Positions 35,744-44,157 of a stretch of DNA of 64,000 nt are shown one piece after another. Origin of the DNA: Sphingomonas nostoxanthinifaciens (lineage in GTDB: Bacteria > Pseudomonadota > Alphaproteobacteria > Sphingomonadales > Sphingomonadaceae); contig NZ_CP082839.1 of NCBI RefSeq assembly GCF_019930585.1, forward strand, positions 3,468,001-3,532,000, in the 5' to 3' direction. Each line of letters starts with the position of its first letter. Positions within the stretch are counted from its first letter, which is position 1. The notes under the pieces were generated by a model. It saw only the letters and a program-made list of their open reading frames with translations. It was not told the origin of the DNA and made no database searches. Position numbers and translations under genes: made by a program.

Positions 35744-36292
35744 TCAGTCCATGTGCTTCAGGCCGATGCGCAGATAATCCCAGCCGGTGACGAGCGTCAG
35801 CGCCGCCGCGGCCCACAGGCACGTCAGGCCGACCAGATTGATCCACGCCGCCTCCGGCAGCGCCCCGGCGAGGATGATCGCGCCCAGCGATACCAGCTGG
35901 AACGTCGTCTTCCACTTGGCGAGCTGGCTCACCGGCAGCGACACCCGCACGCCCGCCAGGAATTCGCGCAGGCCCGATACGGCGATCTCGCGCAGCAGGA
36001 TGATGAGCGCCGCGATCACCGGCCAGCCGTCGATCGCGCGGGTGAACACCAGCATCACGATCACCGTCGCGACCATGATCTTGTCGGCGATCGGATCGAG
36101 GAAGATGCCGAGCTTCGACACCGTGCCCTGCGCACGCGCGAGATAGCCGTCGAAATAATCGGTGATGCCGACCAGCACGTAGAGCACGAACACCGCGGCA
36201 TAATCGCCGCGGCCCGGATACCACAGCAATGCGACCAGCACCGGCATCGCCAGGATGCGCGACAGCGTGAGGATGTTCGGAAGCGTCAGCAC
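35744..36292 (-). CDS. pgsA: CDP-diacylglycerol--glycerol-3-phosphate 3-phosphatidyltransferase
   Basis: Using GTG at 36292, the protein is 182 residues and starts LTLPNILTLSRI, the standard PgsA N-terminus; an AAGG precedes this start. The CDP-alcohol phosphatidyltransferase motif is seen as DYFDGYLARAQGTVSKLGIFLDPIADK, with its conserved Asp residues. Four to five membrane segments follow. It makes phosphatidylglycerol phosphate, precursor of phosphatidylglycerol and cardiolipin. It follows an acetyltransferase gene by 10 bp, suggesting one long leftward operon. Confidence 0.92.
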   Translation of the reverse strand: MLTLPNILTLSRILAMPVLVALLWYPGRGDYAAVFVLYVLVGITDYFDGYLARAQGTVSKLGIFLDPIADKIMVATVIVMLVFTRAIDGWPVIAALIILLREIAVSGLREFLAGVRVSLPVSQLAKWKTTFQLVSLGAIILAGALPEAAWINLVGLTCLWAAAALTLVTGWDYLRIGLKHMD

Positions 36293-36302
36293 GATCCCGA
36301 CC

Positions 36303-36863
36303 TTAGCCGGGCTCCCCCCCGTTGGGGAAGGGCGCGGTTCGTCGATGCAGCACGACCGGATGGCCCCGATAGAGCGCGTCGCGGAACGGATGAAAGCCGA
36401 GCCGGGCGGCCAGCACCAGCGAACGGACATTGTCGACCGCCACCAGGCAGACCAGGGGCTGGGGTTCGCGGTGCCGGTCGTGCCAGTCGATCACCCCCGA
36501 CATCGCCTCGTACGCAAAGCCGTGCCCCTCCGCCCAGCCCGCCAGCAGCCACATCGCCTCGGGCGAGTGATCGAAATCGTCGCCGAGGCCGCGGTGGAAG
36601 AAAGCGAGGCCGCATTCCCCCGCGAAGCGTCCGCTTTCCTGCTCCTCGATCGCGAACGCGCCGAAGCCGCGCAGCGCCCAATGGCCGGCATAGCGCAGGA
36701 TGCGGGCGTGATTCTCCTCGGCATCCTGCGCGCCGCCGACATGGTGCATGGTCGACGGCTCAGCGACCATCGCCGCACGCCCGGCGAGATCGTCGAGCCG
36801 GTGCGGCCTGAGCCGCAGGCGCTGCGTCACGATCGCTACCGGGCCGGACGCCTCGGCAATCAT
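36303..36863 (-). CDS. RimJ/RimL-type GNAT acetyltransferase
   Basis: The 186-residue protein shows the N-terminal TQRLRLRPHRLDD typical of the RimJ/RimL/Acetyltransf_3 group, then EEQESGRFAGECGLAFF and a C-terminal DNVRSLVLAARLGFHPF, the acetyl-CoA and substrate helix. The substrate may be a protein N-terminus or a small molecule. It is the first gene of the leftward cluster with pgsA, moaD and moaE. Confidence 0.85.
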   Translation of the reverse strand: MIAEASGPVAIVTQRLRLRPHRLDDLAGRAAMVAEPSTMHHVGGAQDAEENHARILRYAGHWALRGFGAFAIEEQESGRFAGECGLAFFHRGLGDDFDHSPEAMWLLAGWAEGHGFAYEAMSGVIDWHDRHREPQPLVCLVAVDNVRSLVLAARLGFHPFRDALYRGHPVVLHRRTAPFPNGGEPG

Positions 36864-36949
36864 AAGTCAGAGACGCGGCTTGGTGTTCGCATGGTTGTTG
36901 AGCTATGACGCGCCGCCGTGACCCGATCCAGTGCTGTTTGCGCCCCCGC

Positions 36950-38239
36950 ATGACGCCGTCCTTCCGACTTCTCGCGAGGCGGCGCTTTCTGCCGCTCTTC
37001 GCGACTCAGTTTCTGGGTGCGTTCAACGACAATCTGTTCAAGCAGGCGATGATCCTGTTTGCGACCTACTCGATCTATTCGGATGCGAAGATGGAGGCGG
37101 CGTTCAACGCCATCGCCACCGGGCTGTTCATTCTGCCCTTCTTCCTGCTGTCCGCGCTGTCGGGCCAACTCGCCGACAGCCATGACAAGGCGAAGATCGT
37201 CCGGCTGGTGAAGACCGCCGAGATCGCTATCATGATCGTCGGATCGCTCGGGCTGATGTTCGCGTCGGTGCCATTGATGCTTGCGGCGGTGCTGGCGATG
37301 GGCACCCACTCGACCTTCTTCGGCCCGATCAAATACGCCATCCTGCCCCAGCATCTGGAGGGCGACGAGGTGCTGGGCGGCACCGGGCTGATCGAGGCGG
37401 GCACCTATATCGCCATTCTTGCCGGGACGATCCTGGCCGGCTTCGTCGATGCGCGCCTGACCGCGCTGATCGTGCTGGCGGTCGCCGGCATCGGCTGGCT
37501 GACCGCGCGCACGATCCCCTCCGCCCCACCGCCGGGCGAGCGACTGCCGCTCGATCTGCACGTCGTACGCTCGTCGATCCGGCTCGTTTCGGCGACGATG
37601 CACATCCCGCGCCTGTTCCTGTCGATCTGCGCGATCAGCTTCTTCTGGATGATCGGCGCGGTGCTGGTGATCGAGTTCCCGCCGCTGGTGAAGAACGTCT
37701 TCACCGCGGACAAGGAGGTGGCGAGCCTGTTCCTCGCAATCTTCTCGGTCGGCGTGGCGATCGGGTCGGTGCTCATCAACCGGCTGCTCAACGGCCAGGT
37801 GTCGGCACGCTTCGCGCCGGCCTCGGTGATCGCCATGGCGGGCTTCGTGCTGCTGATGGCATTCGCCGCGAGCCGCTGGATCCCCGCGACCGGTCGCGAC
37901 CTCTATGCGCTCGGCGAGTTTGCGCGCCATCCCGGCGCACCGATGGTCGGCGCGGCATTGCTCGGCGTGTCGATCACCGGCGGCATGTTCGTGGTGCCGC
38001 TCTATGCCTTCCTGACGACGACGGTCGAGGCCGACCATACCGCCCGCACCGTGGCGGCAAACAATATCGTCAATTCGGGAGCGATGGTGATCGGTGCCGG
38101 CGGCGCGATCGGCCTGGCCGCCGCGGGCGTCTCGATCATCAACGCATTGGTCTGCGTCGCCGGCATGTGCCTGATCGCGGCGGCGATCGCGTGGAAGCTG
38201 CACCGCGCCTGCGACGAACCGCTGTGCGCGGAATCCTGA
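36950..38239 (+). CDS. MFS transporter, LplT-like
   Basis: ATG at 36950 gives 429 residues; an in-frame ATG at 36905 would add 15 unconserved residues. The N-terminus FATQFLGAFNDNLFKQA is the hallmark of the LplT/AAS-linked group that flips lysophospholipids for re-acylation. About 12 membrane segments follow. No acyltransferase domain is fused or adjacent. It is divergent from the GNAT-pgsA cluster. Confidence 0.82.
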   Translation: MTPSFRLLARRRFLPLFATQFLGAFNDNLFKQAMILFATYSIYSDAKMEAAFNAIATGLFILPFFLLSALSGQLADSHDKAKIVRLVKTAEIAIMIVGSLGLMFASVPLMLAAVLAMGTHSTFFGPIKYAILPQHLEGDEVLGGTGLIEAGTYIAILAGTILAGFVDARLTALIVLAVAGIGWLTARTIPSAPPPGERLPLDLHVVRSSIRLVSATMHIPRLFLSICAISFFWMIGAVLVIEFPPLVKNVFTADKEVASLFLAIFSVGVAIGSVLINRLLNGQVSARFAPASVIAMAGFVLLMAFAASRWIPATGRDLYALGEFARHPGAPMVGAALLGVSITGGMFVVPLYAFLTTTVEADHTARTVAANNIVNSGAMVIGAGGAIGLAAAGVSIINALVCVAGMCLIAAAIAWKLHRACDEPLCAES

Positions 38240-38320
38240 GCTCCTAAACGCGCCGAATCATGACGCGAGAATGCCCCCGCGCGAGCAGGGGCATCCCGTC
38301 ACCGTCGCCAGCGCCGATCG

Positions 38321-38770
38321 TCAGTCGGCGCTGCGCTGGGGCAGTTCGGGCTTGGCTTCGACCGCGCCGGTCACCGCATCGACCGCATCGCTGGTCGCCT
38401 TGGCGATCTTCTTGCGCCCGATCACCGCCGCGACGCCGGCGGCCACGCCGGCAAGCGCGGCCGCGCCGATCGCCACCCGCTTGCGGGTCACGCCGGCCGT
38501 CGCGTCGGCGGCCTTGTCCTCGACCGCGCGCACGGCTCGCTTCACCGTCGTCGTGGTCGCCGCAGCGCGCGGCTTGCGCGTGCTCGCCTTGCGCGTCGTG
38601 GGCGTGGCGCCCGATTTCGCCGCAGCCGCGCGGCGCGCGCGCGGCGCCTTTGCCGAAGTTTCGGCGGATTTGGTCTCGCTGGCGGGCGTCGCGGCAGCCT
38701 TGGCGGTGCGCGGCTTGCGGGCGCGCTTTTCCGGGGTAGCGGCGGCGTCCGCGGCTGGGGTGTCGGCCAT
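38321..38770 (-). CDS. Ala/Lys-rich histone-H1-like protein with a hydrophobic segment
   Basis: I prefer ATG at 38770 (MADTPAADAAATPEKR) with GGGAG at about 10 bases; an ATG at 38779 is too near that site. The 149 residues are mostly Ala, Lys, Arg and Thr in KPRTAKAAATP-like repeats, as in bacterial histone-H1-like nucleoid proteins. Residues of about 107-124 form a Gly/Ala hydrophobic patch (AIGAAALAGVAAGVAAVI), unusual for an H1-like tail, which might anchor it at the membrane. Low complexity makes a family call unsafe. Confidence 0.65.
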   Translation of the reverse strand: MADTPAADAAATPEKRARKPRTAKAAATPASETKSAETSAKAPRARRAAAAKSGATPTTRKASTRKPRAAATTTTVKRAVRAVEDKAADATAGVTRKRVAIGAAALAGVAAGVAAVIGRKKIAKATSDAVDAVTGAVEAKPELPQRSAD

Positions 38771-38911
38771 TCGGAACATCTCCCTCGTTCGATTGTCGCT
38801 CTAACCAGCGCGTGCCCATGCGGTTCCGTAACGATCGCGTGCCGATGGATGACCGAGGCGACAAGCGGCCGCAACATGACGACACACGCGGGCAAACTGC
38901 GGCCGCCACAG

Positions 38912-39019
38912 ACAAAAGCGTCGGCACATTCTTCCCCCGTATGTGTCCGGCACCGACGCTTTCAGCGTCATCCTCCCCGAACTATGGGGCAGTACCAATC
39001 CGGTGCTGCCCCGTTTTTT
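38912..39019 (+). ncRNA. Candidate small RNA with C-rich loop and intrinsic terminator
   Basis: No rightward gene exists here, yet the + strand has a perfect 10-bp stem (AAAGCGTCGG at 38915-38924 with CCGACGCTTT at 38953-38962), extended by CACAT/ATGTG around a UCUUCCCCCGU loop. An unpaired UCAUCCUCCCCGAA follows, then the terminator hairpin and T-run. C-rich single-stranded loops of this kind pair with ribosome binding sites in many alphaproteobacterial sRNAs. The 5' end is approximate. A promoter could not be identified. Confidence 0.6.
38986..39019 (+). terminator. Strong intrinsic terminator
   Basis: GGGGCAG pairs with CTGCCCC around a partly paired ACCAATCCGGT core, followed at once by GTTTTTT. 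It is the best rho-independent terminator in the window, and no annotated rightward gene ends before it; that is the main argument for the sRNA upstream. Confidence 0.85.
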
Positions 39020-39046
39020 ATCGGGCGAAGACGTGTCGCTGCGCGA

Positions 39047-39235
39047 TCAGAAGCTGTGCGGATCGGGATCGCTGACCTTATCCTGCCGGTCGATACGCGT
39101 GTAGAGATCGCGCGTCGCCTCCTCGGTGCGCCGGCGGTCGGCGTGGCTGCGCCGGCGGTTCGTCAGCACCGCATAACCCAGCACCAACGCCAGCAGGATG
39201 CCCCCGATCGCGGCGATCGCGCCGATACCGTCCAT
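39047..39235 (-). CDS. Small single-pass membrane protein (62 residues)
   Basis: MDGIGAIAAIGGILLALVLG forms one membrane helix, followed by a basic, helix-forming cytoplasmic tail (NRRRSHADRRRTEEATRDLY). Length, profile and start at 39235 with upstream GGAGACGG support a real gene. I do not recognise a family. It starts 83 bp from the divergent exonuclease gene. Confidence 0.65.
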   Translation of the reverse strand: MDGIGAIAAIGGILLALVLGYAVLTNRRRSHADRRRTEEATRDLYTRIDRQDKVSDPDPHSF

Positions 39236-39318
39236 GATCCGTCTCCTTTCAAATCAAACGGATCGCGACCGAACAATATCCCGATGGAACCGGCGCGGGG
39301 CCGAACCATATAGCGTCC

Positions 39319-40317
39319 ATGCTCCGCCCCGGCGCCTGGATCGAACCGAAGCCCGAGGGCCTCTATCTGCCCGCGGCCGATGCGTGGATCGACCCGTCGA
39401 CGCCGCAACAGCGCGCGCTCGTCACCCACGGCCATGCCGATCACGCGCGCGGTGGGCATGGCGCGGTGCTGGCGACGCCCGAGACGCTGGCGATCATGGA
39501 ATGCCGCTACGGCCCGCAATCGGGCCAGCCGGTCGGCTATGGCGAGACGGTGCGGATCGGCGAGGTCGAAGCGCGGTTCGTACCCGCCGGCCACGTTCTC
39601 GGCTCGGCGCAGATCGTGCTCGACTATCGCGGCGAGCGGATCGTCGTTTCGGGCGATTACAAGCGCCGCCCCGATCCGACCTGCCCGCCGTTCGAGCCCG
39701 TCCCCTGCGACGTGTTCATCACCGAGGCGACGTTCGGCCTGCCGGTCTTCCGCCACCCCGACACCGGATCGGAAATCGACCGGCTGCTGCACGCGCTCCA
39801 TGCCAATCCCGAGCGGTGCGTGCTGGTCGGCGCCTATGCGCTCGGCAAGGCGCAGCGGCTGATCATGGAGCTGCGCGGGCGTGGTCACGACGCGCCGATC
39901 TTCATCCACGGCGCGCTGCAGCGGCTGTGCGACCTGTATCGCGACTGGGGCATACCGCTGGGCGAGCTGCGCCCCGCGACCGGGCTCAAGGCCGCCGAAA
40001 TGAAGGGCGCGATCGTGCTGAGCCCGCCCGGCGCGCTGAACGACCGCTGGTCGCGCCGCCTGCCCGATCCGATCACGGCGATGGCCTCGGGCTGGATGCG
40101 GACGCGCCAGCGCGCGCGGCAGAAGAATGTCGAACTGCCGCTGGTCGTCTCGGACCATGCCGACTGGGACGAACTGACCACCACCATCGCCGAAATCGCG
40201 CCGGCCGAGGTGTGGGTGACGCACGGCCGCGACGATGCGCTGGTCCACTGGTGCATGACGCGCCAGATCAAGGCACGCGCGCTGGCGCTCGCCCATTATG
40301 AAGACGAGGACGAGTGA
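39319..40317 (+). CDS. Ligase-associated DNA exonuclease, metallo-beta-lactamase fold
   Basis: 332 residues carry the beta-lactamase/CPSF motifs: THGHADHARGG (metal site), AGHVLGSAQIVLDY and VVSGDYKRRPDP, then VVSDHADWDEL and VWVTHGRDD. This combination is that of the mRNA 3'-end-processing-like exonuclease usually encoded next to an ATP-dependent DNA ligase (LigC/Lig-associated repair module). Here neither the ligase nor the associated helicase is adjacent. The next gene is a convergent GH19 enzyme. It should trim DNA ends. Confidence 0.85.
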   Translation: MLRPGAWIEPKPEGLYLPAADAWIDPSTPQQRALVTHGHADHARGGHGAVLATPETLAIMECRYGPQSGQPVGYGETVRIGEVEARFVPAGHVLGSAQIVLDYRGERIVVSGDYKRRPDPTCPPFEPVPCDVFITEATFGLPVFRHPDTGSEIDRLLHALHANPERCVLVGAYALGKAQRLIMELRGRGHDAPIFIHGALQRLCDLYRDWGIPLGELRPATGLKAAEMKGAIVLSPPGALNDRWSRRLPDPITAMASGWMRTRQRARQKNVELPLVVSDHADWDELTTTIAEIAPAEVWVTHGRDDALVHWCMTRQIKARALALAHYEDEDE

Positions 40318-40320
40318 GTG

Positions 40321-41061
40321 TCAGGCAAACAAAGGCAGCAGCCGCGCCCGTCGCACCGCCACGTCCTCCAGACCGATCGGCGGGGCGGGCGGCGTCTTCG
40401 ATCCGCAATTGGTGAGTCCGCGCGCGCCGTAGAAGTCGCCCGCATCGCAGCAGTCGTTGCAGGCGCAGCGCTTCCAGAAATCCAGCGCGATGTGCAGCGA
40501 CACGGCCGGATCGGCGGCGAGATCGGGATGGTTGACCAGATCCTGCCCGATCCGGTCGCCCGACGCCTTGTAATTGTTGCGGAAGGTGAGCTGAAGCATG
40601 CCGCGCCCGCGATAGCGCCAGCCGTCGCCCGGATTGACGTTGCCCTCCTTCGGCCGCGCATAGACGATATTGGCGATCGACTCCGGCTGATGCGCCACCG
40701 CGACCGCGCGCGCGTTCGGCTGCTTCGCCTTGGCGTGCGGATCGGTCGCGAAGCGGTTCGGCCAAGTATTGGCCAGCCCCTGCGCGCTATAATTCAGATT
40801 CTCGGTGAAGTGCGTGTAGCCGCCGGTCTCGTGCGCGGTCTGCGCGACGAATTCGGCGACGCGATTCGGCATATCCATCTGGTAGAGCGGAAAGGCGGTC
40901 ACCGCCTCGGTGCCGATCGCGCGGATTACGGCATCGGGCTGGCGGTCGGCCGCAAAGGCGAACAGTGCAATATAGGTCGCCGCGTCAGGGTGCGCGTCGT
41001 CGGGAACGGTGAACCCAACCTTCGCCAAACGTGCGTGAAGCTTTGCTAAATCTATCGTCAT
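40321..41061 (-). CDS. GH19 chitinase-like / peptidoglycan hydrolase
   Basis: ATG at 41061 gives 246 residues. GH19 hallmarks are the catalytic QTAHETGGYTHFTEN region (Glu in AHETGG), then YRGRGMLQLTFRNNY and a substrate-site NHPDLAADPAVSLHIALDFW. No signal peptide is visible, as in phage endolysins, which leave by holins; no holin or other phage gene is near. It may turn over peptidoglycan or be a leftover endolysin. The stop lies 3 bp from that of the convergent exonuclease. Confidence 0.85.
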   Translation of the reverse strand: MTIDLAKLHARLAKVGFTVPDDAHPDAATYIALFAFAADRQPDAVIRAIGTEAVTAFPLYQMDMPNRVAEFVAQTAHETGGYTHFTENLNYSAQGLANTWPNRFATDPHAKAKQPNARAVAVAHQPESIANIVYARPKEGNVNPGDGWRYRGRGMLQLTFRNNYKASGDRIGQDLVNHPDLAADPAVSLHIALDFWKRCACNDCCDAGDFYGARGLTNCGSKTPPAPPIGLEDVAVRRARLLPLFA

Positions 41062-41159
41062 GATGGTCCCCCCGGTCCAAGTGAATAGTACCAAATCGGG
41101 CTCAAACTCTCAAGATCGGGACGGCGGAACCGGAAGGTTCGCGGCGCGTCTCGACCGGC

Positions 41160-42083
41160 ATGCCAGCACCCAAGACCTTTATCGGCCTGCCCGCCGCCAC
41201 GCTCGATCGGCTGGAACATCCACGCATCGTCGTCCTCGGCGCGTCCGAAGCATCGCCTTATACGGTGGGTGAACGCAGCCATTCCGGCGACGCCCCGGCC
41301 GCGCTGCGAAAAGCGTCCGCGCAGTTCGGCGCGTCGCTGGGCCAATATGATTTCGATCTCGACGCGACGATGTTTCCGAACAAGGACGACAAGCGCGGCT
41401 GCGTCGATGCCGGCGACGTGCCGACCAATTCGTGGGACGCCGCCGGCAATCGCGCGCGGATCACGGCGACGGTGCGTGCGGTGCTGGATGCGGGCGCGGT
41501 GCCGATCCTGCTGGGCGGCGACGATTCGGTGCCGATCCCTGCGCTCGCCGCGTTTCAAGGCCGGCCACCGCTGACGATCCTGCAGATCGACGCGCATGTC
41601 GACTGGGCCGACGTGCTACAGGGCAATCCGGTCGGTTATGGCTCGACGATGCGGCGCGTCGCCGAATATCCGTGGGTCGCGCACATGGTGCAGGTCGGCA
41701 TACGCGGGCTCGGCTCGGGCGAGGCGTGGCAGCATGACGACGCCCGCGCCTGGGGCTCGCACCTCATCTCGTCCTACGCGCTGCACGAGCAGGGCTGCGC
41801 GGCGGCACTCGACCATATCGCGCCGGGCGCGGACGTGTTCATCTCGATCGACTGCGACGGCATCGATCCGGCGGTGCTGCCGGCGGTGAACATGCCGACG
41901 CCCGGCGGCCTCAGCTACGAGGACATGATCCGCCTGCTGAAGGGCGTCGCGGCCAAGGCGCGCATCGCCGGCCTCGCGCTGGTGGAATATGTGCCGTCGC
42001 GCGACGACCGCCACATGATGTCAGGGCTGGTCGCCGCGCGGATCGCAGCGGTGACGATGGGGCTGGTGCTGGGAAGCGACTAG
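41160..42083 (+). CDS. Ureohydrolase (agmatinase/arginase family) with altered metal motif
   Basis: The 307-residue protein carries DAHVD (144-148) and SIDCDGIDP (229-237), two of the three binuclear-manganese motifs. The first motif, GGDHS in the family, reads GGDDS here (119-123), so the metal-binding His is Asp122. The family hydrolyses agmatine, arginine, guanidinobutyrate or guanidine to urea. With an altered metal site it may bind another metal, act on a different guanidino compound, or be inactive. The gene ends in a 4-bp convergent overlap with glmU. Confidence 0.85.
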   Translation: MPAPKTFIGLPAATLDRLEHPRIVVLGASEASPYTVGERSHSGDAPAALRKASAQFGASLGQYDFDLDATMFPNKDDKRGCVDAGDVPTNSWDAAGNRARITATVRAVLDAGAVPILLGGDDSVPIPALAAFQGRPPLTILQIDAHVDWADVLQGNPVGYGSTMRRVAEYPWVAHMVQVGIRGLGSGEAWQHDDARAWGSHLISSYALHEQGCAAALDHIAPGADVFISIDCDGIDPAVLPAVNMPTPGGLSYEDMIRLLKGVAAKARIAGLALVEYVPSRDDRHMMSGLVAARIAAVTMGLVLGSD

Positions 42084-43426
42084 CCCTTCCGGCCGCGCTT
42101 GAACGCGCGGAACTGCGCCGCCCAGCCGGGGCGATCCTCCTGCCGGCCGCGCGCGACCGCCAGCGCATCGGCGGGAACGTCGCGCACGATCACCGATCCT
42201 GCAGCGACGATCGCGCCCGCACCGATCGTCACCGGCGCCACCAGCGCGCTGTTCGAGCCGATGAAGGCGCCCTCGCCCACCTTGGTCAGGGTCTTGTCGA
42301 AGCCGTCATAATTGCAGGTGATCGTGCCCGCACCGATATTGCTGCCCGCGCCGATGTCGGCATCGCCCAGATAGGTCAGGTGGTTGGCCTTGGCGCCGCG
42401 CCCGAGCCGCGCCTTCTTCACCTCGACGAAATTGCCGACATGCGCGTCCTCGCCGATGTCGGCGCCGGGGCGCAGCCGCGCGAACGGACCGACGATCGCG
42501 CCGGCCGCCACCTGCGCGCCCTCGATATGGCTGAAGGCGTGGATCGTCACCCGATCGGCGATGCGGACGCCGGGGCCGAACATCACGTTCGGCCCGATCG
42601 TGACGTCGCGACCGATCGCCGTGTCCCACGCAAACCACACCGTCTCCGGCGCTATCAGAGTGGCGCCGTCGGCCATCGCGCGCAGCCGGCGCTTCGCCTG
42701 CCAGGCCGCCTCGACCTCGGCGAGTTCGGCGCGGCTGTTGACGCCCGCCACCTCGGCCGGATCGGTCTCGATCACCGCCGAGGCGCGCCCCGCCGCGGCG
42801 GCCAGCATGACGATGTCGGGCAGATAATATTCGCCGGCGGCATTCTCGTTGCCGACTTTGGCCAGCAACGGCCACAGCTCAGCCGAACGCACCGCCATCA
42901 GCCCCGAATTGCACAAGGTCTCGGCGCGCTCGGCCGGGCTCGCATCCTTATGCTCGACCATCTTCAGGATGCGGCCATTCTCGGCGATGATGCGGCCATA
43001 GGATAGCGGATCGGGTGGGCGGAAACCGAGCACCACCACGGCGGGCGCGTCGTCCGCGTGCAGCCGCGCCACCATCCGCGCCATCGTCTCGGTCGAAACG
43101 AGCGGCACGTCGCCATAGAGGATCAGTACATCGCCCTCGAACCCGGCCAGCGCCGTCTCGGCCTGCGCCACCGCATGCGCCGTGCCGAGCTGCTCCGCCT
43201 GCGTCGCGACGGCGAGGCCGAGCGGCGCGGCGAACGCCTCGACCTGTTCGCGGCCGGCGCCCGTCACCACCACCGTCCGCGCGGCGCCCAGCGCCGCGAC
43301 CGCGTCGACCAGATGGCCGAGCATCGGCCGCCCGGCGATGGGATGCAGCACCTTGTGCAGATCGGACTTCATCCGCGTGCCCTTTCCGGCGGCGAGGATG
43401 ATGGCGGCAAGCGGCGTGGTCGTCAT
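42080..43426 (-). CDS. glmU: Bifunctional N-acetylglucosamine-1-phosphate uridyltransferase / glucosamine-1-phosphate acetyltransferase
   Basis: ATG at 43426 gives 448 residues. The N-terminal pyrophosphorylase domain opens with LAAGKGTRMKSDLHKVLHP and has YGDVPL; the C-terminal left-handed beta-helix has hexapeptide repeats and the acetyltransferase segment VGNFVEVKKARLGRGAKANHLTYLGD. It makes UDP-GlcNAc for peptidoglycan and lipopolysaccharide. It is divergent from gph (59 bp between starts). Confidence 0.95.
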   Translation of the reverse strand: MTTTPLAAIILAAGKGTRMKSDLHKVLHPIAGRPMLGHLVDAVAALGAARTVVVTGAGREQVEAFAAPLGLAVATQAEQLGTAHAVAQAETALAGFEGDVLILYGDVPLVSTETMARMVARLHADDAPAVVVLGFRPPDPLSYGRIIAENGRILKMVEHKDASPAERAETLCNSGLMAVRSAELWPLLAKVGNENAAGEYYLPDIVMLAAAAGRASAVIETDPAEVAGVNSRAELAEVEAAWQAKRRLRAMADGATLIAPETVWFAWDTAIGRDVTIGPNVMFGPGVRIADRVTIHAFSHIEGAQVAAGAIVGPFARLRPGADIGEDAHVGNFVEVKKARLGRGAKANHLTYLGDADIGAGSNIGAGTITCNYDGFDKTLTKVGEGAFIGSNSALVAPVTIGAGAIVAAGSVIVRDVPADALAVARGRQEDRPGWAAQFRAFKRGRKG

Positions 43427-43484
43427 CGCCGCGCTTTGCCATGTTCCGCTTGCACAGGCCACCACCCCCGCTAAGGGCGCGCGC

Positions 43485-44156
43485 ATGGCCGCCGCTTTCC
43501 CCTTCGCCGTCGTCGTGTTCGATCTGGACGGGACGCTGGCCGACACCGCCCCCGATCTCACCGCAGCGCTCAACCACGCGCTGGAGGCGCTGGGCCGCGC
43601 GCCGGTACCACCCGAATCGGTGCGCGCGATGGTCGGCCACGGCGCGCGGGCCCTGCTGGAGCGCGGGCTCGCCGCGACCGGCGAAGTGAACGAGGATCTG
43701 GTCGAGCGCGGTTTCCCGATCTTCCTCGATCATTATCGCGCGCATATCGCCGACGGCAGCCGGCCCTATCCGGGGGTGGAGGCCGCGCTCGACGCATTGT
43801 CGGCGCGTGGCGTGCGACTCGCCATCTGCACCAACAAGCTCGAGGATCTGGCGCGCATGTTCGTAAGCGCGATCGGCTGGGACGGTCGCTTCGCCGCGAT
43901 CGTCGGCGGCGACACGCTGCCGCAGCGCAAGCCCGACCCCGCGCCCGTCCATGCCGCGATCGCGCAGGCCGGCGGCGGCACCGCCGCCTTCGTCGGCGAT
44001 TCGATCAGCGACACCGATGCGGCGCGCGCCGCCGGCATTCCCTGCGTGGCGGTGACGTTCGGCTTCACCGACCGGCCACCCGAAACTCTCGGCGCGACTT
44101 TGCTGATCGACCATTTCGACGCGCTGGTGCCCGCGCTGGAGCGGATCGGCGCCTGA
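43485..44156 (+). CDS. gph: Phosphoglycolate phosphatase (HAD family)
   Basis: 223 residues from ATG 43485: HAD motif 1 is VVFDLDGTLADTAPDL, motif 2 CTNK, motif 3 KPDP (RKPDPAPV) and motif 4 FVGDSISDTDAA. The helical cap domain size fits Gph, which removes 2-phosphoglycolate made during DNA repair or oxygenation. phoR starts 1 bp after its stop, so the two are probably co-transcribed. Confidence 0.88.
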   Translation: MAAAFPFAVVVFDLDGTLADTAPDLTAALNHALEALGRAPVPPESVRAMVGHGARALLERGLAATGEVNEDLVERGFPIFLDHYRAHIADGSRPYPGVEAALDALSARGVRLAICTNKLEDLARMFVSAIGWDGRFAAIVGGDTLPQRKPDPAPVHAAIAQAGGGTAAFVGDSISDTDAARAAGIPCVAVTFGFTDRPPETLGATLLIDHFDALVPALERIGA

Positions 44157-44157
44157 C

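Noticed and set aside
40321..41061. Prophage endolysin as evidence for a phage
   Set aside because: No holin, capsid, tail or integrase genes are nearby; single GH19 genes occur in ordinary chromosomes.
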